Assembly: GCA_039654915.1 (NCBI GenBank)
Contig: CM077594.1
Span: 11,002,001-11,066,000 of the forward strand
DNA: 64,000 nt
Source of the DNA: Aquilaria yunnanensis
Lineage: Eukaryota > Streptophyta > Magnoliopsida > Malvales > Thymelaeaceae
Direction: 5' to 3'
Shown: positions 50,358 to 62,719 of the stretch, one piece after another
Position numbering within the stretch: position 1 is the stretch's first letter
How the letters are laid out: the number at the start of each line of letters is the position of its first letter
The notes under the pieces: generated by a model
What the model was told of the DNA's origin: nothing
The model's input: only the letters and a program-made list of their open reading frames with translations
The model's database searches: none
Translations under genes and position numbers: made by a program

Positions 50358-51061
50358 GGGAGAGTTTCAAACGAATTTCTGGCCGGGGTTTGATGATGAT
50401 TATGAAATGAATTTGTCTCTGTTTGATCAACTTGAAAAATTGTCTTACTCATTCAAGTTTAAGGCTGAGTTGCTCTGAGTTTAAATGACTGACGGGGCTA
50501 TGGATGAAGGGGGGAAGATGGAGCATCGGTCGAGAAGAAGGAAGATGAAGTGTTGGCGGAAAGAGGAAGAGGGACGGCGGTGGCGATCGAATTGGAGAGA
50601 GGGGAAGATTGGGTTAACTATCCTTGTAGGTTCCTAAAATTACTTTTTGTGCCAAATTTAACTTGAACTTTATTTTTCTTCCAATATAATCACTTCTTAT
50701 AATAAAAAAAAAATTGACGCATGGCAATATACGTGCTACATAGGCAATTTCCATCTAAAATAACAGTAAAACTAATAGTAGAGACCAAAATAGGACATTT
50801 AAGTTGAGGTACGGGACTTTAAGAGTCACTTTTTAAATTAAGAAGCCACATTAGGACGACCCTTAAAGTTAGGGGACTAAATATGAATTTTACCCCATTT
50901 AATTTGTTTGCAAAAAAGATAAATGGTGAATTGTTTTTTATATGCGATAAATGGTGAAAGTGAAGCATAGTATAATAACTTCATTATTCACCTTTTTTTC
51001 ATTATTTTTCATTTGCAAACGGATTAAAATACACAACCTTCTAAAATTGTGTAAAAATTTT

Positions 51062-52031
51062 GGGTAAATTCCATAGGATACCCTATCTTATTTTTTTTTA
51101 TCTTAAATGGATTCCAAGTCTTTACTTTTGTCCAATTGAATTACTAAAACTAAAATAATGTGTCTTAATTGAGCACTTTCCATTGATTTTACCATTAAAT
51201 CGGATGAAAAATATTGAGATGATATTAAATAACACTACAATAAATTTAAAATGACAACTTTGGTCCCTCAAATGTTTCCAACCACTAATTCTACTCTTAA
51301 ACTTCCACTAAAATCATTCTACTCTCCCTCACCCCTTTGAACTTCGTCCCGATGCCCCTCGCTTCCCTATCAGCCGTGATATCCTCTACGAGGCGACGCA
51401 TTTGCCTCCAGCGATGTCCTCTGTCAGACCATCCACTCGATCGATTGAATACCGCTCCATCTCACAGACCGAAGCCCTCGCCTCGATGCTGGATCAAAGA
51501 CCATCCCATCTCGCTGGTTGAAGCCTTCGCCTTGACACTTGATCAAAGACTGCCAGACGAAGACCTCGCCTTGATGCTCGATCGAAGACCGCCCCATCTT
51601 GTCGACTGAAGCCCTCGCCTCGACTCTATGGAGAGAGTCTAGTCTAACGGCTGCAGAAAGGAAAAGTCGACGGCTACGGAAAGGATGAGTCAACGGCGGT
51701 GCTACTCTGACTGGGGCTGCACGGGTAGTGGTCAGCATACGAAGGGTTGGGTTCTTCTGGGCTTTGGGTCAGTGTCCGGTGGGTCTAGAAGTGTAGGAAT
51801 TAGAATTAGTGATTGAAACAAGATTAAGGACTAAAATTGTTATTTTATGATTTCCTTTAATGTTATTTAATGCCATGTCATGAATTTTCATATAATTTAA
51901 TAACAAAATCAATGAAAAGTATTAAATTAAGATACCCTATATAAGTTTTAGTAGTTTGATAGGATAAAAGTAAAGAATTGGTATCCGTTTAGGACTAAAA
52001 AAAATATACATACCCCTATTAGAATTTACCC
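51062..52031. mobile_element. Mutator-like element 5 (non-autonomous)
   Basis: Inverted repeats of about 240 bp (gggtaaattccataggatac... and ...attagaatttaccc) flanked by gtaaaaat on both sides (51051 and 52032), an 8-base match. The GC-richer interior (51330-51720) contains about four copies of a unit like gaagccctcgcctcgatgct and no known domain. Confidence 0.8.
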
Positions 52032-53960
52032 GTAAAAATCCAAGGCCCAAGTATTTTAGAATTATATATTAAACGTATTTGTTATTATGGGAAATGAAAT
52101 TCGAGATAAAAATGTATAAATAAATAAAAGTGCATACTTCCTAAGAACTTTCAAATAGCAATTTATGGTGTAACCAATTCGGATTTACGAACACAATAAT
52201 TGAAAAATATTCTCATTGTGATTGTGGACACAATCTTTGCTTGTTAACTTTTTATGTCCTCCTGTTTGTGTCATAATTAAATGAATATATGGTAGCGTTT
52301 TTAGAGTAAAAAACATAATCATCATTAGCAAATCGTTACATTCAGTTATTAGAAAACACATTCGATCCTTAATAAATCATCACAGCTAGTCATATCTATA
52401 TGGTAAATCATCATATTTAATCTTTGATGTTTGGCTAAACACTTATTTTTTTGTCAACAATATATTTATATTGCATTTTCGGTAACCGATTAGCAAGATT
52501 TCAACATCCAAAACGAATGATAGAGATGTAACTATAGAGGTTTCATAAAACTTGAGTGGGGTAGTATTTCTTAAAACAGGCAGGGACTATTCTAAGTTAG
52601 GGCAAACCTTATGATTTTTTTAGGTTTTTTTTTCCCTTTAGTTATTGCTTCTAATTCATGTCTGGAACCTAGATCATTCAACAGTACAATAAATTCCTGG
52701 AAGCCAGCGCAGCTGATAAAATGGAACAGAGGCCTCTGCAACAGCTACCTCACCCAAAACTGTCAAATGTGGCTTATAAATCTTTCAAGTTTTGAAAAAT
52801 AGGCAAGTTAACCCTCATCCTTTACAGCAACTCATAAGTACCTTACGTGTAAATTCTTCTGAGTGCTTTAGAAAAAAACGGTGCAAGAAAAGTAAAACTA
52901 TGTACAAATAGCTCTTTTTGGCTGAAACACATATATTGGTGCTCAATTTTTTTTTGTATGATCTAGCTATTTAGTTCAAACATCATATTTTTGCAGTGCA
53001 ATTTTTATACTTGAGGTCTTGTAAAGTCTACTGCCATAATCTACAAGGTCAAGTCATCTTTACTCACAGTAATCATAAAAAAATTATATTTAATTATGTT
53101 TTTAAGATATTCATCCAACATAAACCTGATTATTAACAAACACATACTAAAATATCACATTACCATTTACCAGAAAACACTCTATCATCAGCTATGCGTG
53201 TATCGTACAGGCTTACAAAAGTAGTGGTATATTTTTACGGAAAACACTAAATATAATTATTTGGTAAATTGAGTTTTTTTTGGTTTTGTATCATAGGATT
53301 TAAAAATTAATCAATTAATTCAAATTGGATTTTTTTGAATTTTATTTCAAAAAAATATTTTATTTTATTTATAGTTCATTAGATGAAATCATCTAGAAGT
53401 TTATATCTTTTAAACTTAGCAAGACACATCAATTTTTTTAACGTAGTCGATTCGAATTTAAATATATGTCAGCAATTTAATCAAAGAAAAGTGATGGCTT
53501 CTTAATTCCTTTCAAAAGTTTAGTGGTTATTTATTTATATTGTACCTTCAAAATAATATTGGTGAGCGTAATTATAAAAATAAATAAAAAGAGACATAGT
53601 TTGTCTAGCCTCTTGATTATATATGCGTTCTTTTTAATTTTAACTAACTATATAGTTATAGCAATGTTATGTATTTGCTTCATGAACAAAAAGTTTACTC
53701 AACTCTATAATAACCAAAGTCTATCTTTTATATATTTTCTCCAACCATCAATCAATAAAAATATAAAAATTTTGATATGAATATGTATTATAACATTTAT
53801 TTTTTAAAAATATATTTTTTATTTTTAATCTGAAAGATATTTAAAAACTTGAAGTCAAATTCCCTTAGAAGAAAAGTGGATTCAACTGATGATATGGAGA
53901 AACAAGTAGTACTTAAACAATTTTTTCTTTTTTGGCCAGAAGTAGTACTTAAACATAGTG
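52032..53960. other. AT-rich DNA upstream of FLD
   Basis: No gene or clear element. A weak TATA motif (tatatag, 53967-53973) lies about 190 bp before the FLD start codon and could be its core promoter. Confidence 0.4.
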
Positions 53961-54158
53961 TAATAATATATAGGACTCAAATGAATATTTGGAAAACTAT
54001 TTTGGACTCCTAATTCATTTTAATCTTTTAGTGGGAGAACTGAGAGCCCATGTTTCGTGGGAACGACACAATTCAGTCCTCAGAATAAATAACAATTCAG
54101 GAGCTGAACGGCTGAGATTCTCGCCGGCCGGCGCTCCCCCGTTCAGAGAAGGAATCCG

Positions 54159-57100
54159 ATGGACACAGGAGATCAAACCTCCGATCAATTCCATGCCTTA
54201 TCTACCCACCAGTTCAATTTATCTCCTCCGCAATTACACCATAGTTTTCCTGCAGTCCCAATTCAGAACCCTAATAATGCCGCTTCAAATTCCCCTCACT
54301 GCCTTTCCCTGTCATTCCCTAAGAAGAGAAGGCGCGGCAGACCTCAACGCAGCGCGACGTGGTTTAACTTCCCTCCCGTTCCGACTACCGCCCTTAACTA
54401 CGGCGTCGTCAACAGCGATTTTTCGTCAACAGCGACTACGTCAATAACTACGATGGCAATGGGAACTGTGACAGCGGCGGCAACTCAAGTCGTGCCAAGT
54501 GTAGCCGATGAGATCATAGTGATTAACAAGGAATCGACGGCAGAGGCCCTTACGGCACTTTCCGCCGGGTTCCCCGCGGACTCTCTTACGGAGGAAGAAG
54601 TCGATTTCGGAGTTGTGTCAGCTGTCGGTGGCATCGAGCAGGTCAACTATATCCTCATTCGTAACCACATCATTGCCAAATGGCGGGAGAATGTCTCCAA
54701 TTGGGTAACAAAGGAGATGTTTGATTCCATTCCCGAGCATTGCAGTGCACTGTTAGATTCTGCTTATAATTACTTGGTCACACACGGGTATATAAATTTT
54801 GGGGTGGCCCCAGCTATCAAGGAGAAAATTCCTGCTGAACCTACTAAGAATAAAGTTGTGATTGTTGGCGCTGGACTAGCAGGACTAGCTGCAGCCCGGC
54901 AGTTGCTGAGGTTTGGTTTTAAGGTGACTGTTTTGGAGGGGAGGAAGAGGCCTGGAGGCCGTGTATATACAAAGAAGATGGAGGGAGGTAGTAGAAGTGC
55001 TGCAGCAGATTTGGGTGGGAGCGTTTTGACAGGCACCTTAGGCAACCCACTAGGTATCCTGGCGAGGCAATTTGGTGCTTCATTGTTCAAAGTGAGGGAT
55101 AAGTGCCCACTGTACCGGATGGATGGTAAACCGGTGGATCCTGATATGGACATGAAGGTGGAGGCGGCTTTCAATCGCCTTTTGGATAAGGCCAGTAAGC
55201 TTAGGCAGTTAATGGGAGATGTTTCCATGGATGTTTCACTTGGGGCAGCTCTAGAGACTTTTAGGCATGTTTACGGGGATGCTGTCACTGAAGAGGAAAT
55301 GAATTTATTCAGTTGGCATCTGGCAAATCTGGAATATGCAAATGCTGGGCTGGTCTCAAAGCTTTCCCTTGCATTTTGGGACCAAGATGATCCATATGAT
55401 ATGGGAGGGGATCATTGCTTCCTTGCTGGAGGCAATGGCAGGTTGGTTCAGGTCTTGGCTGAGAATGTGCCAATTTTGTACGAGAAAACTGTCCAGGCTG
55501 TTAGGTATGGTACAGATGGAGTTCAGGTTGTCACTGCAGGGGGTCAAGTGTTTGAAGGGGATATGGCACTGTGTACTGTACCTCTTGGAGTTTTGAAGAG
55601 TGGTTCAATAAAGTTCATTCCAGAATTGCCTCAGAGGAAGCTTGATGGCATTAAAAGGTTGGGATTTGGTTTATTGAACAAGGTGGCAATGCTTTTTCCT
55701 CATGTGTTCTGGGGTACAGATCTTGATACTTTTGGGCATCTTACTGAAGACCCGAATCGTCGAGGGGAGTTCTTCCTATTTTACAGCTATGCAACAGTTG
55801 CTGGTGGACCTCTCTTAATAGCTTTGGTGGCTGGAGAAGCCGCTCACAAGTTTGAGACCATGCCACCTACTGATGCTGTGACTCAGGTCCTTCACATTCT
55901 TAAGGGTAATGCTTTCTTTTCTTGCATCAAGAGTTATCATTCGCTGCATTTGTTCTTCTGGACATCCAGTATTTGACTAATTTTGTGTTTGTCTGTTTCA
56001 ACATTAAGCTGGGCATTTGTGTCATCTCAGCTTTTATATGGTTATCTGCATGGTGCCCTTCTTGTGGAAGATGATACCTATATTATTATCTCCCTGGTTT
56101 ATGCTTGGTTCTGTTGATTCTCCTGCATCTGAAACACTGGTGCTTATTTATTGTCATGGGATTTTGCATTTAGGGCTAATTGTGTAATCTTGTTTAAAAT
56201 CCTCACATTGCTGGCTACAGTTAGTTCCTGAAAGCCAGTGTTTGGTTATAGTTGTTGGTTGGTAGTTTTTAGTAAGCACATAGTTTGTTTCAGGTATATA
56301 TGTGCCACAAGGAATCAGCGTCCCAGATCCTATCCAAACTGTCTGTACCAGATGGGGTGGTGATCCCTTCAGTCATGGATCATACTCAAATGTTGCGGTT
56401 GGAGCATCTGGGGATGATTATGATATATTAGCAGAAAGTGTGGGTGATGGGAGACTTTTCTTTGCGGGGGAGGCGACAATGAGGAGGTACCCTGCTACCA
56501 TGCATGGTGCTTTTCTAAGTGGGCTTAGGGAGGCTGCAAATATTGCCCAACATGCCAATGCCCGAGCTTTGAAGAAAAAGATCAGCAGGATTCCATCCAA
56601 GAATGCCCATTCATATGCTTCCCTTCTTGCAGACTTGTTCAGGGAACCTGATCTAGAATTTGGAAGCTATTCTGTTATTTTCTCTAGGAAGAGTACTGAT
56701 CCAAACTCAACTGCAATTTTAAGGGTTTCATTTAGTGATCCTCAGAAGAAGAATCATCATGGTTCAAAGCCAGATCAGCAGCAGTTACAGCACTCAAATA
56801 AAGTCCTTTTTCAGCAGCTTCAAGCACATTTTAGTCAACAGCAACAACTGCATGTTTACACATTGTTGTCAAGGAAACAAGTGCTTGAGCTGAGAGAGAT
56901 TAGAGGGGGCGACGAAATGAGGTTGAATTACCTCTGTGAAAAGCTGGGAGTGAAATTGGTCGGAAGGAAGGGTTTGGGCCCTGCTGCTGATTCTGTTATA
57001 TCTGCTATAAAAGCTGAGAGGGGTGCGCGCAAGGCTACTTCAGCTTCTTTAGCGGTGAAATCAGGTGTGTCCTTTGGCTTCCATATTCCAACTATTACTC

Positions 57101-58269
57101 AGATTTGCTGTTACTTGCTAAAATGCTTATTGCAAGACAGTTCATCATTGTTTATTTTTTTTTTTAATTTTTTAAATTTAAGGAAAGATGTGAAATCAGG
57201 TATTATCTCTGGGACGCCTTAATTGTGAATATCTTTTGATAGTTTTGGCACACGTTTGGTAGCCATTTGTACATTTTCCTTTCTAGTTTTGGATCATCAA
57301 AGAATGTTGGTTGTCCATTTATCTTGAAGGTTGGACTTCTGACATGGTCAGAACTATTTTTTTTAGTCAGGATCATTATCTATCTGAAAATTCTCTTTGG
57401 CATAATCTTCTGTATTGACAGAAGTAAAATAAATGTGTTGCATTCCAACTTGTTTACAGTCTTTCTGGAAGAGCAGAAATTGAAGTAAAAGTCTTAGGGT
57501 GCATTTGTTAAATTTTATTACCTTGCCTTAGTTCTAGAGTGTTTAAGAAGTGGTAGCGAGTGTGAATCAGTTTGTCATTTGAATTAGTTTCTCAACTTCA
57601 GTTGGTTTAGTATGCAGTTTTGTACATTCTTCTTATCTTCAAGGAGGCAGGTACTATCTGTATGTTTCAAAAGGAAGTCAGGAATGCTTGTTTTGCCTGT
57701 TCACAATAGAGAGAACATAAGTTTTCTTGAGGTCAGAAGGTTTTCTCTAGAGAGCGATTGGGATTCTAGGGTTCTCTCTAATGAGCTCCAATCTTCCATC
57801 ACCACACCCTGTAACTTGCTCCATAAGTTTGGACCATAATAAGATGCTTCTTGCTATAATCCTGGATTGTTGTTATTCTGACTTGTGCTGTATGCTTCCA
57901 TGTGAACTTAAACTAACATATCATCTGCTTTGAAAAGGGACAATGAAGCTGAAAACAGGTGGTTTCAAAAAGGTGATCAGGTAAAAGCTGAATCTGTTAA
58001 CATTCACAAGTTGACTAGATATATTGTCCTGGCTGGACTGTGTATTGATTCTAATTTTCCTCAGGCGAGCAAAGGTAATGCGAAGCATCAATAGTTTGAT
58101 GCTTCCTCCAAACCCAAATTCAGATAATGGTAATGCAGTTGATGCAATAAGACTCACAAGTCAAGCTCCTCCTGACTCCTCGGTCCCAGGTACTACAAAA
58201 CATGAAAAGATTTTGAGATCATTTAGCACTTCTCATCCAATGCTGGATATGAAATCTGAGTGTTTATAA
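54159..58269 (+). CDS. FLD: FLOWERING LOCUS D, LSD1-type (SWIRM and amine oxidase) protein
   Basis: Nuclear flavoprotein of the histone H3K4 demethylase family that promotes flowering by repressing FLC-type genes in the autonomous pathway. Coding exons 54159-55905, 56294-57064, 57938-57980 and 58065-58269 join in phase to 921 residues. The N-terminal tail has an AT-hook/NLS-like [10 protein letters not shown] (55-64), then SWIRM (about 125-220), FAD-binding [17 protein letters not shown] (233-249) with [11 protein letters not shown], the active-site Lys508 within [12 protein letters not shown], and the C-terminal FAD motif [20 protein letters not shown]. There is no tower insertion, as in plant LDL proteins. 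Similarity to Arabidopsis FLD continues to KKVIRRAKVMR in the last exons, which rules out LDL1 and LDL2. The final 55 or so residues are less conserved and their exon model is less sure. It lies between SEC8 and U11/U12-31K as in Arabidopsis. Confidence 0.95.
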
Positions 58270-59839
58270 GCATATATACTTGGCTCGCTGATCCCAAACC
58301 AACTGGGAAATGAGCGTGTGTAGTCCCATTTCAAAATGGTATGTGCGCTCCCAAGTCTCAAGCTACTATCCTATTCTGGTTTGATGGATGATGTGGATCC
58401 AGAATTGTTGTGAGTGGGACCCAATGGCCTTAAGATATTATTGTTTATTTTTCCAACTGCTGAATATTTTTATTTAAATTTTAGCACTTTTGCATCTGAA
58501 AATCTGATGCTTGTAGATCTATATTATCAGGTCAGGACAAACAAGAGATGTTTAGGCAATGAGCAGGGTCTGCTTAATGGATCTGGTGTTCAGAAGCATT
58601 GGTGAAGTATGTGATTGTCATTTGCAGCATAGGGTATGGTTAGCAGAATGAGAGAAGGGGTGGTCTAGTGATTGTTCCAAATTCTAGCCATGGTTGCTGG
58701 GTATGATTATGGAGGGTAAGTTACTGGCAGGGTGAGGTTTATTGTCAAAACAATTACTACTGGCATGAAGTCTAGTGTCTCATTGAAGGCATCAGTGGTT
58801 GGTGGGGGACTGCATCAGCTTCTTGTTGATGGACAAACATTCCGTATATCCGTTTGCGTGCTTGTGGACACAGTTTTCTGTGGTCATCGGGAGCATATAT
58901 TTGCTGTCACTGGACACGTAATTGTATAACAGTCATTCATGGTAGCTGCACCTAGAATCTTCATAAAATCTTCAAAATCACTGCCAGAGTTGGTGGTCAG
59001 GGTTTCACATGACAAATATGAAATTCTTGGAGCAGCTCGCTGACCGCCAGTGCATGTATGGACGAGGAATATGGCACAAGATACCATGGTGTTTGCAACC
59101 ATATGCAAAATGACAACAGTGAAGGAGGAAAGGTTAACTGAAGTGCTCTGAATGGAGGCAAGGTATAAAAGTCTTGTGGATAATGCATAGGCACACTGTT
59201 AGTTCAGTTTTATTCGACAACCTCATGCCAAAAGATACGTGGGGTATCAGATGGCCGAACCCAATCCCCCGGCATTCTCCTTCATGCGAGTCGTTTCTAT
59301 TTATTTGTAAAATAAGATTAGAGGTGAAGGAGAGAGTTGAGGGGGATAAGGTAGGGGCATTTGATCTCCCTCTGGATTTGTCTGACAAGCTGGGAGTAAG
59401 AAAGAGGGAGAACTAGTGGTTCAGGCACGAGTAAATCATTGGTCTGATGTCTGGTCCGGAGGGTTTCCAGCTTTGCCCGATCGTTTTATGTTTGACTTGT
59501 TTCATGTGTCACAAGCTATTCTTTTGTACATCATAGGAATTCTTTACTCACATACTGAATTTAAGTGAATCTGATTGTTCTGAATTGTTGTTCGATGCAA
59601 ATAAAAAAATGGTATTTTTTGCGTTCACACAATTGAACAATGCACTTGCGGGATACAACTCCCAAATCAAATGTTCTTATTAAACAAGATTAAGTTTCAA
59701 GTGACGAGTTTTTAACATGAATTTCTCTAAGCAAGTTTTCCACCAATTTAACGTTACGTGCACTGTGAGACGAAACATGGTAAAAATTTGTCTTAATGCT
59801 AAATCGGAGCAAGTGTGACTAGCAGTACGAGAGAAAATT
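58270..59839. other. FLD 3' region
   Basis: Only short frames. It probably contains the FLD 3' untranslated region, perhaps with a spliced tail. I see no separate gene on either strand. Confidence 0.4.
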
Positions 59840-60010
59840 CTTTTAGCTTGGAGTGTTTGACGCAATGACAACCTTTAAGTTCATTAGGGTTGTATAACGT
59901 CGAGGTCAGGGTTCAAATCTCAATGAAGGCCAAAAACCTCAACTCTTTATAGTTGCTTTTCCTTCCCTTACAATAACTTGTAATTTATCCCGAGTATTAG
60001 AAAAAAATCT
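59840..60010 (+). mobile_element. tRNA-derived SINE candidate
   Basis: tagcttggagtg (A-box-like) is followed about 60 bp later by gggttcaaatctc (B-box-like), with an A-rich end after 60000. No target duplication was verified, so this is weak. Confidence 0.3.
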
Positions 60011-60604
60011 TTTAGAAACTAATCTACTAGTATGGCTATTAGACCAACTAATTAATAACTAGAAACTTAGGTGGAAGAAGATATAGAAAGAAAAAAGAGA
60101 TCTACAACTGGATTATGGGACCACTAACAAACCTAGGTTCGACACAAGTTTCTTCAATCAAGTACAACATGTCAACATGCGCCTAAAAGCAAGTTGGGTT
60201 TTAAAAAATAGTAGTAAATCTAAAAGTCAGTAAACTACAGCAGTTATTAGTTAGCTTCACTTAGTACATCCAGTTCTGGTTCAGCAAGATGATAGAAATG
60301 GCGAACTTCCACAATTATTATGGCTTCGCAGGAACTCATGCATGAGGAGTTCAAAATATATCCGCCAAATTTGGCTATTTTGCTGCAATGATATACTTAC
60401 ATTAGCCAGGCCATGATTGTTTGCCCAATTAGAACTCCCTGCTTCAAAAGATTTGTCGAAACACAAGGGTTGCCCTACTTCTCCATTGTATCACCAAAAA
60501 TCATGAGCGCGATATAGACAAGAAGACCCTCTCCGTGGATAAATTCATGTCAAGCAATACAATTTACACATCTAAAGATGCTTCTAATGGCAGAAGACGT
60601 TAAG

Positions 60605-61444
60605 CTAAAGCCTCCTCTCAATAGCAGCTCCATTGGCGTTCTCCATTTTGCTTTCGGTCTCTTCCAACCACAGCTCTAACCTGGCCTCTTTGCCCGCCCT
60701 GAAATCATCAAAGTGCTGGAACGCTGAAATGGTACTGTGGTGTGCCAGTGTTACATCATCACCAGCCTTTTCCTTCTCTCCTTCTCTATGGAGTTCACCT
60801 ACTGCTTCACTGGACAAGGGTAGTTCATCAGTTTCTGCTTCAGGTATTGATGAAGCAGTACTGGCAAAGTCATTGGAGAACGGTGGAGTAGGATTTGGAG
60901 TCAGTACTAGCTTCTCGCTCTTGCTAGGTATTTGTTCCACGGTATTGAGCTGCGGCCATTTCAAAATGTTTGCCTTCTGCGTTGCTGACTTGAATACACT
61001 TGACAAGTAGCTGCTTCCATCATTCCCATAACTTGAACTACGAGCCCAGGTGGTTGGTCCCCAGGAAAGGGTTCTTCCCATCTGAATGGATGAGGTGGAG
61101 TTATGAATCAAGCCCCTCCTTGGCTTCCTTTTTGACATTTGTGTTAATGAATTCCTAATGTCCGTAATCATTTCATCAACAATAGGAAAGCCACAATCTT
61201 TCATTGACCTCACTGCAGCAATAGAATCCTCCATATCTTCTGTATGCAATGTTGTGTCACGTGATTTTTCCACCAGATTACGGTTAAGTGCAATCACATT
61301 TGGCACTGCATTTTGAGTGTGCTGTTGAACATAGAAAAGCCCTACAGAGGGCTCATTTGCCACATACTTGATCATCTCTGCTAAACATTCAGTTATCACC
61401 ACAAAACCATCCACAGTGGAGAATCCATTCATGTTGTCCAACAA
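60605..61444 (-). CDS. BORCS8-like (MEF2BNB family) protein
   Basis: 279 residues in one exon. Residues about 10-110 match the BORC subunit 8 family: YVANEPSVGLFYVQQH (27-42), then conserved helices through MKDCGFPIVDEM and DIRNSL. In animals BORCS8 belongs to the complex that positions lysosomes; the plant role is not established to my knowledge. The remaining 170 residues are Ser/Thr/Glu-rich and plant-specific, likely disordered, ending ESKMENANGAAIERRL. The ATG at 61444 is the first in frame, with a second Met at residue 4. The 5' leader seems spliced: acceptor at 61461 and a cct|gtaag donor at 62555, giving a 1.1-kb leader intron. Divergent neighbour is U11/U12-31K. Confidence 0.8.
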   Translation of the reverse strand: MLDNMNGFSTVDGFVVITECLAEMIKYVANEPSVGLFYVQQHTQNAVPNVIALNRNLVEKSRDTTLHTEDMEDSIAAVRSMKDCGFPIVDEMITDIRNSLTQMSKRKPRRGLIHNSTSSIQMGRTLSWGPTTWARSSSYGNDGSSYLSSVFKSATQKANILKWPQLNTVEQIPSKSEKLVLTPNPTPPFSNDFASTASSIPEAETDELPLSSEAVGELHREGEKEKAGDDVTLAHHSTISAFQHFDDFRAGKEARLELWLEETESKMENANGAAIERRL

Positions 61445-61460
61445 GAATCACAGTTCATCA

Positions 61461-62555
61461 CTGGTTCAATAGAATCAATACGGACTGCATGTTAATAATG
61501 GGCAAGATAAACTTAGTGAGAATACATGATTAAAACAGACAGCAAAAATCAACAGCACAACTCTGACATGGAATTGTAATACGCATATTAACGCTCAACA
61601 AAGAATGCAATGACTAATGATAACCATATCCAGCTTAGAAGAACGGGGATCTCATCAATCCAACAAGGACCAAGTAACAAGTTTCAGCATGGTCTTATAA
61701 GCAACATCCATGAAACGACCAAGCTCTATATAGATTAATACTCAATAAACTCCTAAAACAACAACTAAATGGCGCCACAAATCATAATCATCAACTGCAC
61801 TTCAAACTCAAAAAGATATGGTTGGTGTAATGGAATTCATAATGCTGATAAACTTGCAAGATTCATATTGAAATTAGAAATCTTTGCAAAAGAATGACGT
61901 ATAGAGTTAAATGGTTGTGTCAAGTAAGGGATACGAATGAGTGGACAAGACAATGTCAATTATTCCAAAAACTAACTTAATCTCAAGAAGACCTTGGGCA
62001 TTGATTATTACATAAACCCATTGGTCTGAATATACCCAATTAGATGGATGCGAGCTATAAACAAAATGAGCATTGCAGAAGTATCAACTCTAACCCAGAA
62101 AGTATCCAATTGCATAACACTCTCCCGAATATCTGTTATCATGCTTCTTCCAAATAACTCCAAATATTGTGGAATACCACGAAAATTTTCCACAAATTTC
62201 CATATCAACAGGTGAAATATGAAGTTGGGCTAACTATAGCAGGAATAATTATCCTGTCTCCAAGAACATAAACTTCCAAAATCTTCACTCTAACTCATAA
62301 TTTCCGCGAAACAAGCATCGTCCTTAGGTTCTGGTAAATGAATTAGCAACCAAAATGTAAACGAAATCAAATTCTAGCAATTTCACACAAAACAAACAGC
62401 GGCCACGATCCATCAGGAGTAACCAGGACCAATAATTGAAATCAACACTTCAGACACAAAACATAATCAAAAGATATAGAGCCCAGGAACATATATTACA
62501 ATTCACAAAAAAAATAACGTTGCCACCAAGAGAGGGAAGACGAGAAAGTTCTTAC
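61461..62555 (-). other. Predicted leader intron of the BORCS8-like gene
   Basis: Minus strand: donor CTCCT|GTAAGAAC at 62556/62555 and acceptor TTGAACCAG|TGATG at 61461/61460. The interior is AT-rich with no ORF of note. The model is inferred from splice consensus only. Confidence 0.45.
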
Positions 62556-62719
62556 AGGAGACTTTAGAACAATAAATTGCAACGAAAGCAACTTCCAGGC
62601 TATTGATGGGCGATGAAGCGTCTGTTTTCGATTGAAATTCTCAAAAATTTCGATTGAAATCGTTTGGCTTTGTTTTCCTTTCACAAGGCTTCCATCTGTC
62701 CAATGCCATCGACGACCCA

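Larger units (their letters stand above)
49367..50895. mobile_element. Pack-MULE carrying FRIGIDA-like gene fragments
   Basis: Inverted repeats of about 290 bp at both ends (outer gggtaaaagtcatatttag and ...ctaaatatgaattttaccc) and a perfect 10-bp target duplication catttaattt at 49357-49366 and 50896-50905. These are diagnostic of a Mutator-like element of 1529 bp. There is no transposase. The middle carries host-gene pieces on the minus strand (see the fragment entries). The TIRs differ by many bases, so the insertion is not recent. Confidence 0.9.

Noticed and set aside
51337..51609. 90-codon ORF in Mutator-like element 5
   Set aside because: It is made of a short internal repeat (SLVEAFALTLDQR-like), antisense frames are equally open, and it has no known domain.
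53989..54447. 152-codon ORF overlapping the FLD start
   Set aside because: It shadows the FLD N-terminus in another frame, with no domain. At most its ATG is an upstream start if transcription begins before 53989.
54770..55228. 152-codon minus ORF within FLD
   Set aside because: Antisense shadow of the conserved amine-oxidase exon.
60633..61010. 125-codon plus ORF opposite the BORCS8-like gene
   Set aside because: Antisense shadow; the minus frame carries the conserved family motif.
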